NCBI GenBank assembly: GCA_024643345.1
Contig: JAHENB010000019.1
Location: forward strand, 1-55,305
Direction of reading: 5' to 3'
Source: Maribacter sp.
Lineage (GTDB): Bacteria > Bacteroidota > Bacteroidia > Flavobacteriales > Flavobacteriaceae
DNA: 55,305 nucleotides
Shown piece by piece: positions 1-7,976 of this stretch. Position 1 is the first letter of the stretch. Every line of letters begins with the position of its first letter. The position numbers were made by a program, and so were the translations under genes. The notes below the pieces were generated by a model that worked only from the letters and a program-made list of their open reading frames with translations, searched no databases and was not told where the DNA came from.

Positions 1-171
1 CCATAGCTTGGGCATGGCCTTATATCAAATAAGGAGGTGCTACGTTTCTGTACTGATATTGGGAATTGTTAAAAAAAGATGGAATAATATAGGATGGCAC
101 AAGAGAAGCCATCAATATTTGGGGTCAATGGTTGCTTTTTAGGATCCTGGTGGGACGGAAATTTTAAAAAC

Positions 172-201
172 AAAAAGGCGGAGCGATGCTCCACCTTTTT
201 T
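172..201. terminator. Bidirectional hairpin A
   Basis: An A-run (172-176) precedes stem GGCGGAGC (177-184), loop GAT and GCTCCACC (188-195), followed by six T. There is one C/A mismatch in the stem. The U-tract on plus and the shorter one on minus make it usable in both directions. It belongs to repeat copy A. Confidence 0.75.
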
Positions 202-241
202 CCCCAAATCTTACCATGAACTTAACCTACTTATGCTATGG
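202..241. repeat. 40-bp repeat, copy A
   Basis: The 40 bases starting CCCCAAATCTTACC and ending TTATGCTATGG are identical to 509-548. Each copy directly abuts a terminator hairpin on its left. Downstream similarity fades gradually over about 30 bases, and patchy similarity also extends upstream of the hairpin, so the duplicated unit is longer than the perfect core. Read on plus, each copy contains ATG followed by codons for MNLTYLCYG, which then diverge into ORFs of 24 and 27 codons. Whether these are translated is unknown. Confidence 0.9.
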
Positions 242-278
242 TCCACCAAAAATAAGGCGAGGATTCGACCGCTTAAAA

Positions 279-286
279 TATCTTTG
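279..286 (+). promoter_or_regulatory. Candidate -7 box between the repeats
   Basis: TATCTTTG is a perfect match to the Bacteroidota -7 consensus TAnnTTTG. No TTG lies 19 bases upstream, so support is partial. If active, a transcript from about 293 would end at hairpin B (507), giving a non-coding RNA of about 215 bases. Confidence 0.3.
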
Positions 287-477
287 TTGAACGGTCAAAT
301 AACAAGTTAAAGTGCCATAGATTTGTTTGATCGGTTCTTCTAAAGCTATAAAACACATTGGGTTAAACTGCCTGAATTCTAAAGGATGCGTAGAAATGCC
401 GTAGCATTTTGGGACAAGAACAAAATTGTTGGGGACCCTACTGGTCTGGAATTATTGAAACTTGTGGGCACTACAAT

Positions 478-507
478 AAAAAAGGTGGAGAAGTCTCCAC
501 CTTTTTT
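478..507. terminator. Bidirectional hairpin B
   Basis: Six A (478-483), then stem GGTGGAGA (484-491) perfectly paired with TCTCCACC (494-501), followed by six T (502-507). It is the perfect version of hairpin A. It is the nearest terminator downstream of the minus-strand amidophosphoribosyltransferase gene and may end its transcript. Confidence 0.8.
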
Positions 508-508
508 G

Positions 509-548
509 CCCCAAATCTTACCATGAACTTAACCTACTTATGCTATGG
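509..548. repeat. 40-bp repeat, copy B
   Basis: This is the second perfect copy of the block at 202-241, in the same orientation and about 307 bp away. On the minus strand the block sits just upstream of hairpin B, as the last piece of a 3' UTR would. On the plus strand it sits just downstream of the terminator, as the start of a new unit would. The sequence alone does not fix the orientation. Confidence 0.9.
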
Positions 549-652
549 CACCTCTAAAATAGGTGGGAGGTCGTCCAAAGAGACCAAAAAGCCGATGAAA
601 GACTAAAATTATCGATGAAATACAATAATCATGCATTTTAGCGATAAAATGA

Positions 653-2551
653 TCAATATGCCCTCTGGTTGTTTCCTTCGTAAAAATTAATGAATGCCCT
701 GTTTACGACCCGGTTTCCGCCTGGGGTGGGGTAGTTGCCCGTAAAATACCAATCGCCTAAATTTTTGGGACAGGCCTGGTGCAGGCTTTCGATGGTCTGG
801 TAGATGATTTGTACCTCGGCCTTGATATCTTCTGGACTCAATAGCGCCCCGATCTTCTTGGAGATTTCGTCGGCCGTGAACGGCGCATAGAATTCCTTGA
901 CATGATTGACGACTTCCGTATCGTTGGCACTGACCTGTTTCATGCACTTTTGATATATTTCATCGACAAGGTATACCGTATTGTGTTCATGGTGCAATGC
1001 GAGGGCCGCCTTAAAGGCAATAAAATCTTCCAATTTCGCCATGTCGATTCCATAGCAATCGGGATATCTAATCTGTGGTGCAGAGGAAACCACAATGATT
1101 TTTTTGGGCGAAAGTCGGTCTAGGATTCTGAGAATGCTTTTTTTCAAGGTGGTTCCCCTGACGATGCTATCATCTATGATCACTAAATTATCACCCTTGT
1201 TCACCGAACCATAGGAAATATCATAAATATGGGCCACCAGGTCGTCACGGCTGCTATCTTGGGTAATGAAGGTGCGTAGCTTGGCATCTTTGATTGCCAC
1301 TTTTTCAATGCGGGGGCGAACATCCAGAATTTCGTGGAGTTGCTCACTTGTGATTTTGGGTCCAAGGGCAAGGATCTGCTCTTCTTTTTTCTTATTAAGG
1401 TAGTTCTGTGCTTCTTTCACCATGCCAAAAAATGACGTCTCGGCGGTATTGGGAATGTACGAGAAAACTGTTTTTCGTATATCGTTGTTGATGGCGGTAA
1501 GTATCTTGGGAAAGATAAGTTTACCCAATTCCTTTCGTTCCTGGTATATTTCCTTGTCACTGCCCCGGGAAAAATAGATGCGTTCGAAAGAACACGCTTT
1601 TCTTTCTCTGGGCTCAAGGATCTTTTTAATCGAGGCACCTCCATCTTTTTTGATGATGATCGCATGTCCCGGATCCAATTCCTTGATTTTTTCGTAGGCG
1701 ACATTAAATACCGTTTGTATGGCAGGACGTTCGGAAGCGATGACCACAACTTCGGCATCTTTATAATAGTAGGCAGGTCTTATTCCTGAGGGATCGCGAA
1801 GTACAAAAGCGTCACCGTGTCCCAATAAACCGGCCATTGCATAGCCTCCATCCCAGTTTTTGGAGGCTCTTTTCAAAATCTTATGCACTTTCAATCTTTT
1901 GGCGATCAGGGGAGATGCCTCCATTTTGGTATAACCCTCCTTCTTGATCTGCTTATACAACTTGGCAACTTCGTCATCCAGAAAGTGTCCGATCTTTTCC
2001 ATGACCGTCACGGTGTCGGCCATTTCTTTGGGATGTTGACCCAATTGCACTAAATTATCGAACAGTTCATTGACATTGGTCATATTAAAATTACCAGCGA
2101 CGATCAGGTTGCGGTGCATCCAATTGTTCTGCCTTAAGAAAGGGTGTACATTTTCTATACTGTTCTTACCATAGGTGCCATAGCGTACATGGCCCAAAAG
2201 CAATTCACCTATATAAGGAATATGTCTTTTTTGTAGGGCGACATCATTCGCATATTCCGGATGTTCTTGGAAAGCGGTGTTTACCCGAACATTGATCTGA
2301 TCGAATATGTCCTGAATGGGCTGCGCCTCGACGGAACGCACCCTGCTCATGTATCGCTCACCTGCCCTCATATCGAGTTTTATACTGGCAAAACCTGCGC
2401 CATCCTGACCCCGATTGTGCTGTTTTTCCATCATAAGGTACATTTTGTTCAACCCATAAAAGGCGGTACCGTACTTTTCTTGATAGTACTCCAAGGGTTT
2501 TAACAATCGAATCAGGGAAATACCGCATTCATGCTTAATAGCGTCGCTCAT
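653..2551 (-). CDS. purF: Amidophosphoribosyltransferase, long form
   Basis: Glutamine PRPP amidotransferase, first committed step of de novo purine synthesis, cytoplasmic. The N-terminal class II glutamine amidotransferase domain shows CGI with the nucleophilic Cys at residue 9 and a GHVRYGTYG motif. The C-terminal phosphoribosyltransferase domain carries the PRPP loop VIIDDSIVRGTT near residue 459. At 632 residues it is far longer than the roughly 505-residue E. coli enzyme, with extra sequence in both halves and a C-terminal extension. The eight residues before the Cys could be removed as a propeptide. It is last in the minus-strand purine cluster, but a strong terminator separates it from the PfkB kinase gene upstream, so it probably has its own promoter. 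A paralogue with a changed role cannot be excluded. Confidence 0.87.
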   Translation of the reverse strand: MSDAIKHECGISLIRLLKPLEYYQEKYGTAFYGLNKMYLMMEKQHNRGQDGAGFASIKLDMRAGERYMSRVRSVEAQPIQDIFDQINVRVNTAFQEHPEYANDVALQKRHIPYIGELLLGHVRYGTYGKNSIENVHPFLRQNNWMHRNLIVAGNFNMTNVNELFDNLVQLGQHPKEMADTVTVMEKIGHFLDDEVAKLYKQIKKEGYTKMEASPLIAKRLKVHKILKRASKNWDGGYAMAGLLGHGDAFVLRDPSGIRPAYYYKDAEVVVIASERPAIQTVFNVAYEKIKELDPGHAIIIKKDGGASIKKILEPRERKACSFERIYFSRGSDKEIYQERKELGKLIFPKILTAINNDIRKTVFSYIPNTAETSFFGMVKEAQNYLNKKKEEQILALGPKITSEQLHEILDVRPRIEKVAIKDAKLRTFITQDSSRDDLVAHIYDISYGSVNKGDNLVIIDDSIVRGTTLKKSILRILDRLSPKKIIVVSSAPQIRYPDCYGIDMAKLEDFIAFKAALALHHEHNTVYLVDEIYQKCMKQVSANDTEVVNHVKEFYAPFTADEISKKIGALLSPEDIKAEVQIIYQTIESLHQACPKNLGDWYFTGNYPTPGGNRVVNRAFINFYEGNNQRAY

Positions 2552-2565
2552 TTATCTTACTTTGA

Positions 2566-2592
2566 TTAAAAAAGCCCCGAAATTTCAGGGCG
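2566..2592 (-). terminator. Terminator after the PfkB-type kinase gene
   Basis: Read on minus, GCCCTGAAATTTCGGGGC forms a GC-rich stem followed by six T. It lies just past the kinase stop codon and before the amidophosphoribosyltransferase start, so the two genes are probably separate transcripts. Confidence 0.75.
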
Positions 2593-2597
2593 TATAT

Positions 2598-3524
2598 TTA
2601 TTGCAACTCAATCTCAAATTGGGTCAAGGCCTTAAACTGATGTAGCCTTTTATTGATTTCATCCCTTGTTAAGGTGTGCATCCGTTCGGTTCCAAAACGT
2701 TCCACACAAAAGGAGGCCAGATTGGAGCCATGGATCACCGCGCGTTTCATATTGTTGAAGGAAATGTTGTCCGTTGCAGCCAAGTAGCCTGCAAAACCTC
2801 CGGCAAACGTATCCCCGGCCCCGGTGGGGTCAAAAACTTCCTCCAGCGGCAAGGCAGGGGCAAAGAAAACATGCTCCTTATGAAACAACAAAGCGCCGTG
2901 TTCCCCTTTTTTGATCACCACGAACCTGGGGCCCATTTTTTGAATTTCTTCCGCCGCCTTCACCAAGGCATATTCCCCGGTCAGTTGACGCGCTTCCTCG
3001 TCGTTGATTGTGATCACGTCGATATGTTTCATCACGTGCTTTAATTCGGCCAAGGCATTGTCCATCCAAAAATTCATGGTATCCAACACGATTAATTTGG
3101 GCTGGACCACCATTTGTTCAATGACACTCATCTGGACGCTGGGATGCAGGTTGCCGAGCATTACAACATCGGCATCCTTGAATTTTTGAGGTACCACAGG
3201 TTTAAAATCGGCCAAGGTATTGAGTTCGGTGACCAGGGTGTCGCGCACATTAAGATCGTTGTGATATTTTCCTTTCCAAAAAAATGTCTTACCGCCTTTA
3301 ACAATTTCGAGACCCGAAAGATCTACATTTTTGGCCGATAACAAATTAAGGTATTCTTTTGGCATATCCTCCCCGACAACAGAGACAATAGCAGCTTCAA
3401 CCTCGAACTGTGAAGCCGCTAAACCTATAAAGGTGGCCGCACCTCCCAAAATCTTGTCGGTTTTCCCAAAAGGGGTCTCTATAGCATCGAATGCCACCGT
3501 GCCTACGATCAAAAGTGTACCCAT
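2598..3524 (-). CDS. PfkB/ribokinase-family carbohydrate kinase
   Basis: Cytoplasmic sugar or nucleoside kinase of the ribokinase fold, 308 residues. It has the glycine-rich substrate motif GGAATFIGLAASQF near the N-terminus and the anion-hole/catalytic motif DPTGAGDTFAGG near residue 236, whose last Asp is the base. The substrate is not readable; family relatives act on adenosine, ribose, fructose or 2-keto-3-deoxy sugars. The ATG at 3524 (MGTLLIVGTVAFD) is preferred because a perfect -7 box lies only about 18 bases upstream, so any longer frame would run through the promoter. It sits among purine genes, which makes a nucleoside-related substrate plausible (inference). Confidence 0.85.
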   Translation of the reverse strand: MGTLLIVGTVAFDAIETPFGKTDKILGGAATFIGLAASQFEVEAAIVSVVGEDMPKEYLNLLSAKNVDLSGLEIVKGGKTFFWKGKYHNDLNVRDTLVTELNTLADFKPVVPQKFKDADVVMLGNLHPSVQMSVIEQMVVQPKLIVLDTMNFWMDNALAELKHVMKHIDVITINDEEARQLTGEYALVKAAEEIQKMGPRFVVIKKGEHGALLFHKEHVFFAPALPLEEVFDPTGAGDTFAGGFAGYLAATDNISFNNMKRAVIHGSNLASFCVERFGTERMHTLTRDEINKRLHQFKALTQFEIELQ

Positions 3525-3542
3525 TGAAGATGGAATTTGGTG

Positions 3543-3550
3543 CAAATATA
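3543..3550 (-). promoter_or_regulatory. -7 box for the PfkB-type kinase gene
   Basis: On the minus strand this reads TATATTTG, a perfect TAnnTTTG, ending 18 bases before the chosen ATG. A TTG at about the right distance is missing (the nearest is 14 bases away). It supports the short N-terminus. Confidence 0.45.
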
Positions 3551-3645
3551 CAGTTTTGGTTTTCCAATGCAGAGATCCCTTAACATCTAATTTTGAATTT
3601 AAATGCCTTACGGGATTTTTTATACGCGACCCAAGTTTAAAAAAA

Positions 3646-4281
3646 TCACTTTCTACCAAAATCTGCTGGGATCTCTCCCCAAACCTTGGTCTCCCATTTC
3701 ACAATGGGCGTGCTATATGAATTGGACTTTAGCCATTGAATTGCACGGCGAACCAGATCAAAAAGCGTTTTGTTTTTCGGGCTTTCTTCAAGTTTGGTGT
3801 TGCAAGCCTTTTTGCGCACCCAGCTCATCGCAGTACGGGAGTCGGTGTAAATAACTCTATCGCTGTTGCGCTCTTTTAAATAGGCAAGCCCGTGCACAAT
3901 GGCCAAAAATTCGCCGATATTGTTAGTGCCTTGTGCAAAAGGACCTTGTTTGAAGAGCAATTTGCCCGTTTTGGTGTCGACACCCCGATATTCCATAATA
4001 CCGGGATTACCACTCGATGCGGCATCTACGGAGATGGAGTGGTAATTGGGAATTCCATATTTTAAAATTTCTGATTGGGAAAGGGTAGACGCTCCTTTTT
4101 TCTTCCCTTTGTAATCCTCATAATTTCCATTGTAGGCTTTTTTTGCCACTTCGAAAGTTGAAAATGACTTGTACTGGGCCCCTTTAAAACCCTCAATGGC
4201 CGCCTTACAATCGCTCCATTCGGTATAGATGCCGGGTCTTTTGCCCTTCCAAACAGTATAAAACTTTTCTTTTTTGGCCAT
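3646..4281 (-). CDS. rnhA: Viroplasmin-type ribonuclease H
   Basis: Cleaves RNA in RNA-DNA hybrids. Residues 5-50 form the caulimovirus viroplasmin/RNase HI N-terminal hybrid-binding domain (KFYTVWKGKRPGIYTEW). Residues from about 80 form the RNase H fold with acidic catalytic residues D86 (SVDAASSGNPG), E124 (NNIGEF), D147 (IYTDSRTA) and probably D207. Its 211 residues fit bacterial members of this two-domain type. Its ATG shares one base with the purN stop codon (TAATG at 4279-4283), which points to translational coupling in one transcript with purN. The link to purine synthesis is positional only. Confidence 0.93.
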   Translation of the reverse strand: MAKKEKFYTVWKGKRPGIYTEWSDCKAAIEGFKGAQYKSFSTFEVAKKAYNGNYEDYKGKKKGASTLSQSEILKYGIPNYHSISVDAASSGNPGIMEYRGVDTKTGKLLFKQGPFAQGTNNIGEFLAIVHGLAYLKERNSDRVIYTDSRTAMSWVRKKACNTKLEESPKNKTLFDLVRRAIQWLKSNSYSTPIVKWETKVWGEIPADFGRK

Positions 4282-4874
4282 TAGGGTGCCATTAGCAAAT
4301 TTTCGATGACCTTGGGATAGTAATCATATTCTAACCGATGTACTTTTTCGGCAATTGTGGAAGCCGTATCATCGGGGGTAAGGGCTATCTTTTTTTGAAA
4401 GATGATGGCGCCTTCATCGTAATTTTCGTTGACATAATGTACGGTAATCCCCGTTTCTTCTTCATGATTTCGCGCTACTTCCTCGTGCACACGATTGCCA
4501 TACATACCCTTTCCACCATATTTGGGTAGGAGTGCTGGATGGATATTGATGATTTTTTGTGGAAAGCTTTCAATTAATTTAGGAGGTATTTTAAGCAGGA
4601 AACCCGCTAAAACAATCAGGTCGGGTTCCAGGGCCTTTAAGAGAGCAATGACGACATCACTTACCAAAAAGGCCGTTTTGTTGAAGTACATGGCGCTAAT
4701 ATTCAAGGCATTACACCTATCAAGTACTTGTGCGTCCCTTTTATTGGAGAGCACGGCCCTAATTTCGATGTTTGGACTGTCTTGAAAATGGCGAACGATG
4801 TTTTCCACATTGGTTCCCGAACCGGAAGCAAATAATATGATTTGTTTTTTTTTGGGAAGGACATCCATTACCAT
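4281..4874 (-). CDS. purN: Phosphoribosylglycinamide formyltransferase
   Basis: Transfers the formyl group from 10-formyl-tetrahydrofolate to GAR in de novo purine synthesis. The N-terminal phosphate loop FASGSGTN is at about residues 15-22. The catalytic triad reads N110 and H112 (INIHPALLPKYGGKGMYG) and D153 (NYDEGAI). At 197 residues it has the usual length. The start could be M1 or M3; both lie in the same short leader. It is first in the minus-strand purN-rnhA pair and is divergent from acpP with about 140 bases between the two starts, so this gap must hold promoters for both directions. Confidence 0.95.
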   Translation of the reverse strand: MVMDVLPKKKQIILFASGSGTNVENIVRHFQDSPNIEIRAVLSNKRDAQVLDRCNALNISAMYFNKTAFLVSDVVIALLKALEPDLIVLAGFLLKIPPKLIESFPQKIINIHPALLPKYGGKGMYGNRVHEEVARNHEEETGITVHYVNENYDEGAIIFQKKIALTPDDTASTIAEKVHRLEYDYYPKVIENLLMAP

Positions 4875-4973
4875 GAAAGATTATTTCTTGGGCGAAAATA
4901 GCACTCCTGTCTTTAATTTTATTAAATTACAATACATTTTGGCGACAAATAGTGTTATTACACCAAAGTTTTT

Positions 4974-4981
4974 TATTTTTG
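4974..4981 (+). promoter_or_regulatory. -7 box for acpP
   Basis: TATTTTTG, a perfect TAnnTTTG, lies 33 bases before the acpP ATG. The -33 region (around 4952) is a poor match, with only a GTTATTA stretch. Given the strong expression expected of acyl carrier protein the call is reasonable but not proven. Confidence 0.5.
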
Positions 4982-5014
4982 CCAACAATTTAAATTTTTA
5001 AAACCAAAATAATT

Positions 5015-5248
5015 ATGTCAGACATTGCATCAAGAGTTAAAGCTATCATTGTTGATAAATTGGGGGTTGATGAGAACGAAGTGGTATCGGAAGCTAGCTT
5101 TACCAACGACCTAGGGGCAGATTCATTGGATACGGTTGAGTTGATTATGGAATTCGAAAAGGAGTTCGATATTCAAATCCCTGATGATCAGGCTGAAAAC
5201 ATCGCAACAGTTGGCCAAGCCATTAGTTATATAGAAGAAGCGAAGTAA
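5015..5248 (+). CDS. acpP: Acyl carrier protein
   Basis: Carries growing acyl chains on a 4'-phosphopantetheine arm in fatty acid synthesis. The 77-residue acidic four-helix protein has the attachment motif [10 protein letters not shown] with Ser37 as the modified residue. Length and charge are standard. It is immediately followed by fabF, as in most Bacteroidota, but a strong hairpin with a T-run lies between the two genes, so the short acpP message can be made in excess of the long one. Confidence 0.98.
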   Translation: MSDIASRVKAIIVDKLGVDENEVVSEASFTNDLGADSLDTVELIMEFEKEFDIQIPDDQAENIATVGQAISYIEEAK

Positions 5249-5276
5249 TTCTTATGTTTCCTTGAACAAGTTTCAA

Positions 5277-5318
5277 AATTATCCATGTGGTAACCGCGCT
5301 GCATGGATAATTTTTTTT
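5277..5318 (+). terminator. Terminator/attenuator between acpP and fabF
   Basis: AATTATCCATG (5277-5287) pairs perfectly with CATGGATAATT (5302-5312), with a 14-base loop and a T-run to 5318. It probably stops part of the acpP transcripts and lets the rest run into fabF. It could be a full terminator if fabF has its own promoter in 5320-5400, but no clear -7 box was seen there. Confidence 0.8.
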
Positions 5319-5400
5319 AATTTCACTTTACTTGTTATCGTGAAAATCCCGGATCGTTCAATTATTGATGGTCCCGGAAATCATTCTAAAACATAGTTAG

Positions 5401-6651
5401 ATGCAATTAAAACGAGTCGTTGTAACCGGTCTGGGTGCTTTAACGCCCATAGGGAACAATCTAAACGAATATTGGGAGGGGTTAAAAACCGGTAAAAGCG
5501 GTTCCGCTCCCATTACCTATTACGATACCGAGAAATTCAAGGTTAAATTTGCTTGTGAGCTGAAGAATTACAAGGAAGAGGATTTTTTTGATCGCAAGGA
5601 GGCCAGGAAATTAGACCGCTTTGCCCAATATGCATTGGTTTCTTCCGATGAAGCTATTTTAGACTCGGGCCTGGACCTTTCCAAATTGGATAAGTTCAGG
5701 GTAGGAGTCATTTGGGGCGCCGGAATAGGGGGTTTGGAGACCTTTCAGAACGAGGTCATCAATTATGCACTCGGGGATGGCACCCCTCGTTTCAATCCAT
5801 TCTTTATCCCAAAAATGATCGCTGACATAGCCCCGGGACATATTTCGATCAAACATGGCTTTATGGGTCCAAATTATACCACGGTCTCTGCTTGCGCCTC
5901 CTCGGCCAACGCTTTGATCGATGCCATGAATTATATACGCTTGGGATATTGCGACGTAGTGGTTTCCGGAGGAAGTGAAGCCGCTGTCACCATTGCCGGG
6001 ATGGGCGGTTTTGGAGCCATGCATGCCTTGAGTACCAGAAACGATAGTCCGGCCACTGCATCTAGGCCATTTGATGCAACCCGAGATGGGTTTGTTCTCG
6101 GGGAAGGTGCGGGGGCCCTGATTCTCGAGGAATATGAACATGCCAAGGCCAGGGGCGCAAAAATATATGCTGAACTTGCAGGGGGCGGGCTTTCAAGTGA
6201 TGCCTACCACATGACCGCACCCCATCCCGATGGAATCGGTGTGATTCGGGTGATGCAGAACTGTTTAAACGACGCAGGTCTCAAGCCAGAGGATGTGGAT
6301 GCCATCAACACACATGGTACCTCGACACCCTTAGGCGATGTAGCCGAACTAAAGGCGATAGTGGAAGTTTTTGGCAATCATGCCCCCGATATCAATATCA
6401 ATTCGACCAAATCAATGACCGGGCATCTTCTTGGCGCTGCGGGAGCCATCGAAGCCATTGCTTCCATACTGGCGATGCAACATAGCCTTGTGCCACCGAC
6501 CATCAACCATTCCGTGGTTGACGAAAATATTGATCCAAGATTGAACCTTACCTTGAATAAGGCCCAGAAACGAGAGGTAAATGTGGCTCTTAGCAATACC
6601 TTTGGATTTGGGGGCCATAATGCTTGCGTGGTCTTCAAAAAAATAAGCTAA
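5401..6651 (+). CDS. fabF: 3-oxoacyl-ACP synthase II
   Basis: Condensing enzyme (KAS II) of fatty acid elongation; joins malonyl-ACP to acyl-ACP. The thiolase-fold protein has the Cys-His-His triad: C165 (VSACASSAN), H305 (NTHGTSTPLGD) and H342 (SMTGHLLGAAGA). The 416-residue length and the N-terminal KRVVVTGLGALTPIG are typical. Gene order acpP-fabF-rnc is the usual Bacteroidota arrangement, and rnc starts 8 bases after the fabF stop. Confidence 0.97.
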   Translation: MQLKRVVVTGLGALTPIGNNLNEYWEGLKTGKSGSAPITYYDTEKFKVKFACELKNYKEEDFFDRKEARKLDRFAQYALVSSDEAILDSGLDLSKLDKFRVGVIWGAGIGGLETFQNEVINYALGDGTPRFNPFFIPKMIADIAPGHISIKHGFMGPNYTTVSACASSANALIDAMNYIRLGYCDVVVSGGSEAAVTIAGMGGFGAMHALSTRNDSPATASRPFDATRDGFVLGEGAGALILEEYEHAKARGAKIYAELAGGGLSSDAYHMTAPHPDGIGVIRVMQNCLNDAGLKPEDVDAINTHGTSTPLGDVAELKAIVEVFGNHAPDININSTKSMTGHLLGAAGAIEAIASILAMQHSLVPPTINHSVVDENIDPRLNLTLNKAQKREVNVALSNTFGFGGHNACVVFKKIS

Positions 6652-6659
6652 ACGATCCT

Positions 6660-7397
6660 ATGGGATTCCCTAATAATATATTCAATTCCCATCCCAAGGA
6701 GGATGGGGATTTTTTTTTAGGGATAAAACGCATCCTTGGTTTTAAACCCAAGAAGATTTACGTATACAAAAAGGCCTTTATGCACCGATCTGCCAATAAA
6801 AAGGATCTCGAAGGGAACCCGATGAATTATGAGCGGCTTGAATTTTTGGGAGATGCCATGTTGGGAACCATCATATCACATTTTTTATATAAGGAAGTTC
6901 CCGAAGGTGATGAAGGCTACCTGACCAAAATGAGATCTAAAATCGTGAGTAGGGAACATTTGAACGAGTTGGGCAAAGACTTGAACCTTATTCACTATGT
7001 GGAGAGCCGAATACCGAAATCGCATTTTGGGGACAATATCCATGGCAATGTCTTTGAAGCTTTGGTTGGGGCGATCTATCTCGATAGGGGATACGATTAT
7101 TGCGAAAAATTCATCAATAAAAGGGTGATTGAACCCTATGTTGATATAGAACAACTCGAAGGAAAGGTCATCAGTTACAAAAGTCTTGTTATCGAATGGT
7201 GCCAAAAACAGAAAAAAAATTTCAACTACGATGTCTATGATGACACTGGTAATGACGTGTTGAAGCATTTTGCCGTAAAACTTTCCATAGACGGAAATGT
7301 CGTTGCCAAGGCCCGGGCCACCTCAAAAAAGAAGGCTGAGGAGCGGGCCTCCAAAAGGGCATATTTTGCCCTTCAAAACAAAATGGACAAATCATAG
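6660..7397 (+). CDS. rnc: Ribonuclease III
   Basis: Cuts double-stranded RNA in rRNA processing and mRNA control. The RNase III signature YERLEFLGDA (about residues 57-66) carries metal-binding acidic residues E61 and D65, and a second acidic site lies in NVFEALVGAIYLD. The C-terminal third is a double-stranded RNA-binding domain ending in a Lys/Ala-rich helix. The ATG at 6660 is chosen (245 residues). Upstream in-frame codons overlap fabF and offer only a TTG start. Confidence 0.95.
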   Translation: MGFPNNIFNSHPKEDGDFFLGIKRILGFKPKKIYVYKKAFMHRSANKKDLEGNPMNYERLEFLGDAMLGTIISHFLYKEVPEGDEGYLTKMRSKIVSREHLNELGKDLNLIHYVESRIPKSHFGDNIHGNVFEALVGAIYLDRGYDYCEKFINKRVIEPYVDIEQLEGKVISYKSLVIEWCQKQKKNFNYDVYDDTGNDVLKHFAVKLSIDGNVVAKARATSKKKAEERASKRAYFALQNKMDKS

Positions 7398-7484
7398 AGG
7401 TTTACAGTAGTAACATCAACCTTTATAAATGTTCAATAAAAAGGGGAACAATGCCTTTATGTATTTAGGTTTCGGTATTAATCC

Positions 7485-7492
7485 TATCTTTG
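7485..7492 (+). promoter_or_regulatory. -7 box for the IPExxxVDY-pyk operon
   Basis: TATCTTTG is a perfect TAnnTTTG ending 16 bases before the ATG at 7509, predicting a very short leader. It also argues against the longer overlapping frame beginning near 7429. Confidence 0.5.
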
Positions 7493-7508
7493 CGTATTTT
7501 GTTCGAAT

Positions 7509-7976
7509 ATGCACGCAGTGTATAAAATTTCAAGCGACTTCGATGAAGACCCCTTTGGTTTGGTCGCATTGCACAGTAGTATGGAAGATTTTGAATTGGT
7601 CTACCATATCAATCGTGTTCTGCATTCTAAATTTCGAAGGTGTAAAGAGGATTTTCAGCTTACGCCACAGCTTACTTTTCCTATTTTTGAATGGAGGGAT
7701 GAAAAGAACGACCGGGATTGGTTATTGGTAACGAATAATTGCATCAGTGAAGATGCCTTGATCCGATCAGATTTATTCCAGGGCGAACCCTCTTTTGCGA
7801 AACATCATTTCGTACAGGAACTTAAGGAGGTCGATTATTTAATAAAGATATTGCACGATGATATGGATGTAGAGGAAGAAGTCGTAAAACCGCTGTTGCG
7901 GATACGAAAAATGGTAACCGCCTACACCGTAGATCCTAATAAATTGAAATCAAAAAACAACTTAATATTGTTATAA
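7509..7976 (+). CDS. IPExxxVDY family protein
   Basis: A small protein of unknown function, 155 residues, recognised by the Bacteroidota family motif near the C-terminal third. Here the motif reads VQELKEVDY rather than the canonical IPExxxVDY, so the Pro is lost but the ELKxVDY core is kept. No signal peptide or membrane segment is seen. Its stop overlaps the pyk start by one base (TAATG at 7974-7978), so the two proteins are translationally coupled. That makes a role with pyruvate kinase or in glycolytic control conceivable (inference). Confidence 0.8.
   Translation: MHAVYKISSDFDEDPFGLVALHSSMEDFELVYHINRVLHSKFRRCKEDFQLTPQLTFPIFEWRDEKNDRDWLLVTNNCISEDALIRSDLFQGEPSFAKHHFVQELKEVDYLIKILHDDMDVEEEVVKPLLRIRKMVTAYTVDPNKLKSKNNLILL

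Larger units (their letters stand above)
1..652. other. Gene-free left edge with duplicated element
   Basis: No convincing coding sequence is seen in these 652 bases. Reading frames present start with rare codons and run across terminator hairpins. The stretch holds two copies of a repeat (one around 172-241, the other around 478-548), each made of a GC-rich terminator hairpin followed by an identical 40-bp block. A perfect -7 box (TATCTTTG, 279-286) lies between them. The gene to the left is outside the window. The gene to the right, the amidophosphoribosyltransferase, ends at 653 on the minus strand, so hairpin B could also end its transcript. Confidence 0.7.

Noticed and set aside
409-606. 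A 65-codon plus frame in the left-edge repeat region
   Set aside because: It begins with TTG, runs through the terminator hairpin and the 40-bp repeat, and has no homologous frame in repeat copy A. Treated as part of the repeat element, not a gene.
7429-7731. A plus frame overlapping the start of the IPExxxVDY gene
   Set aside because: It overlaps a well-supported gene in another frame and begins before the predicted promoter.
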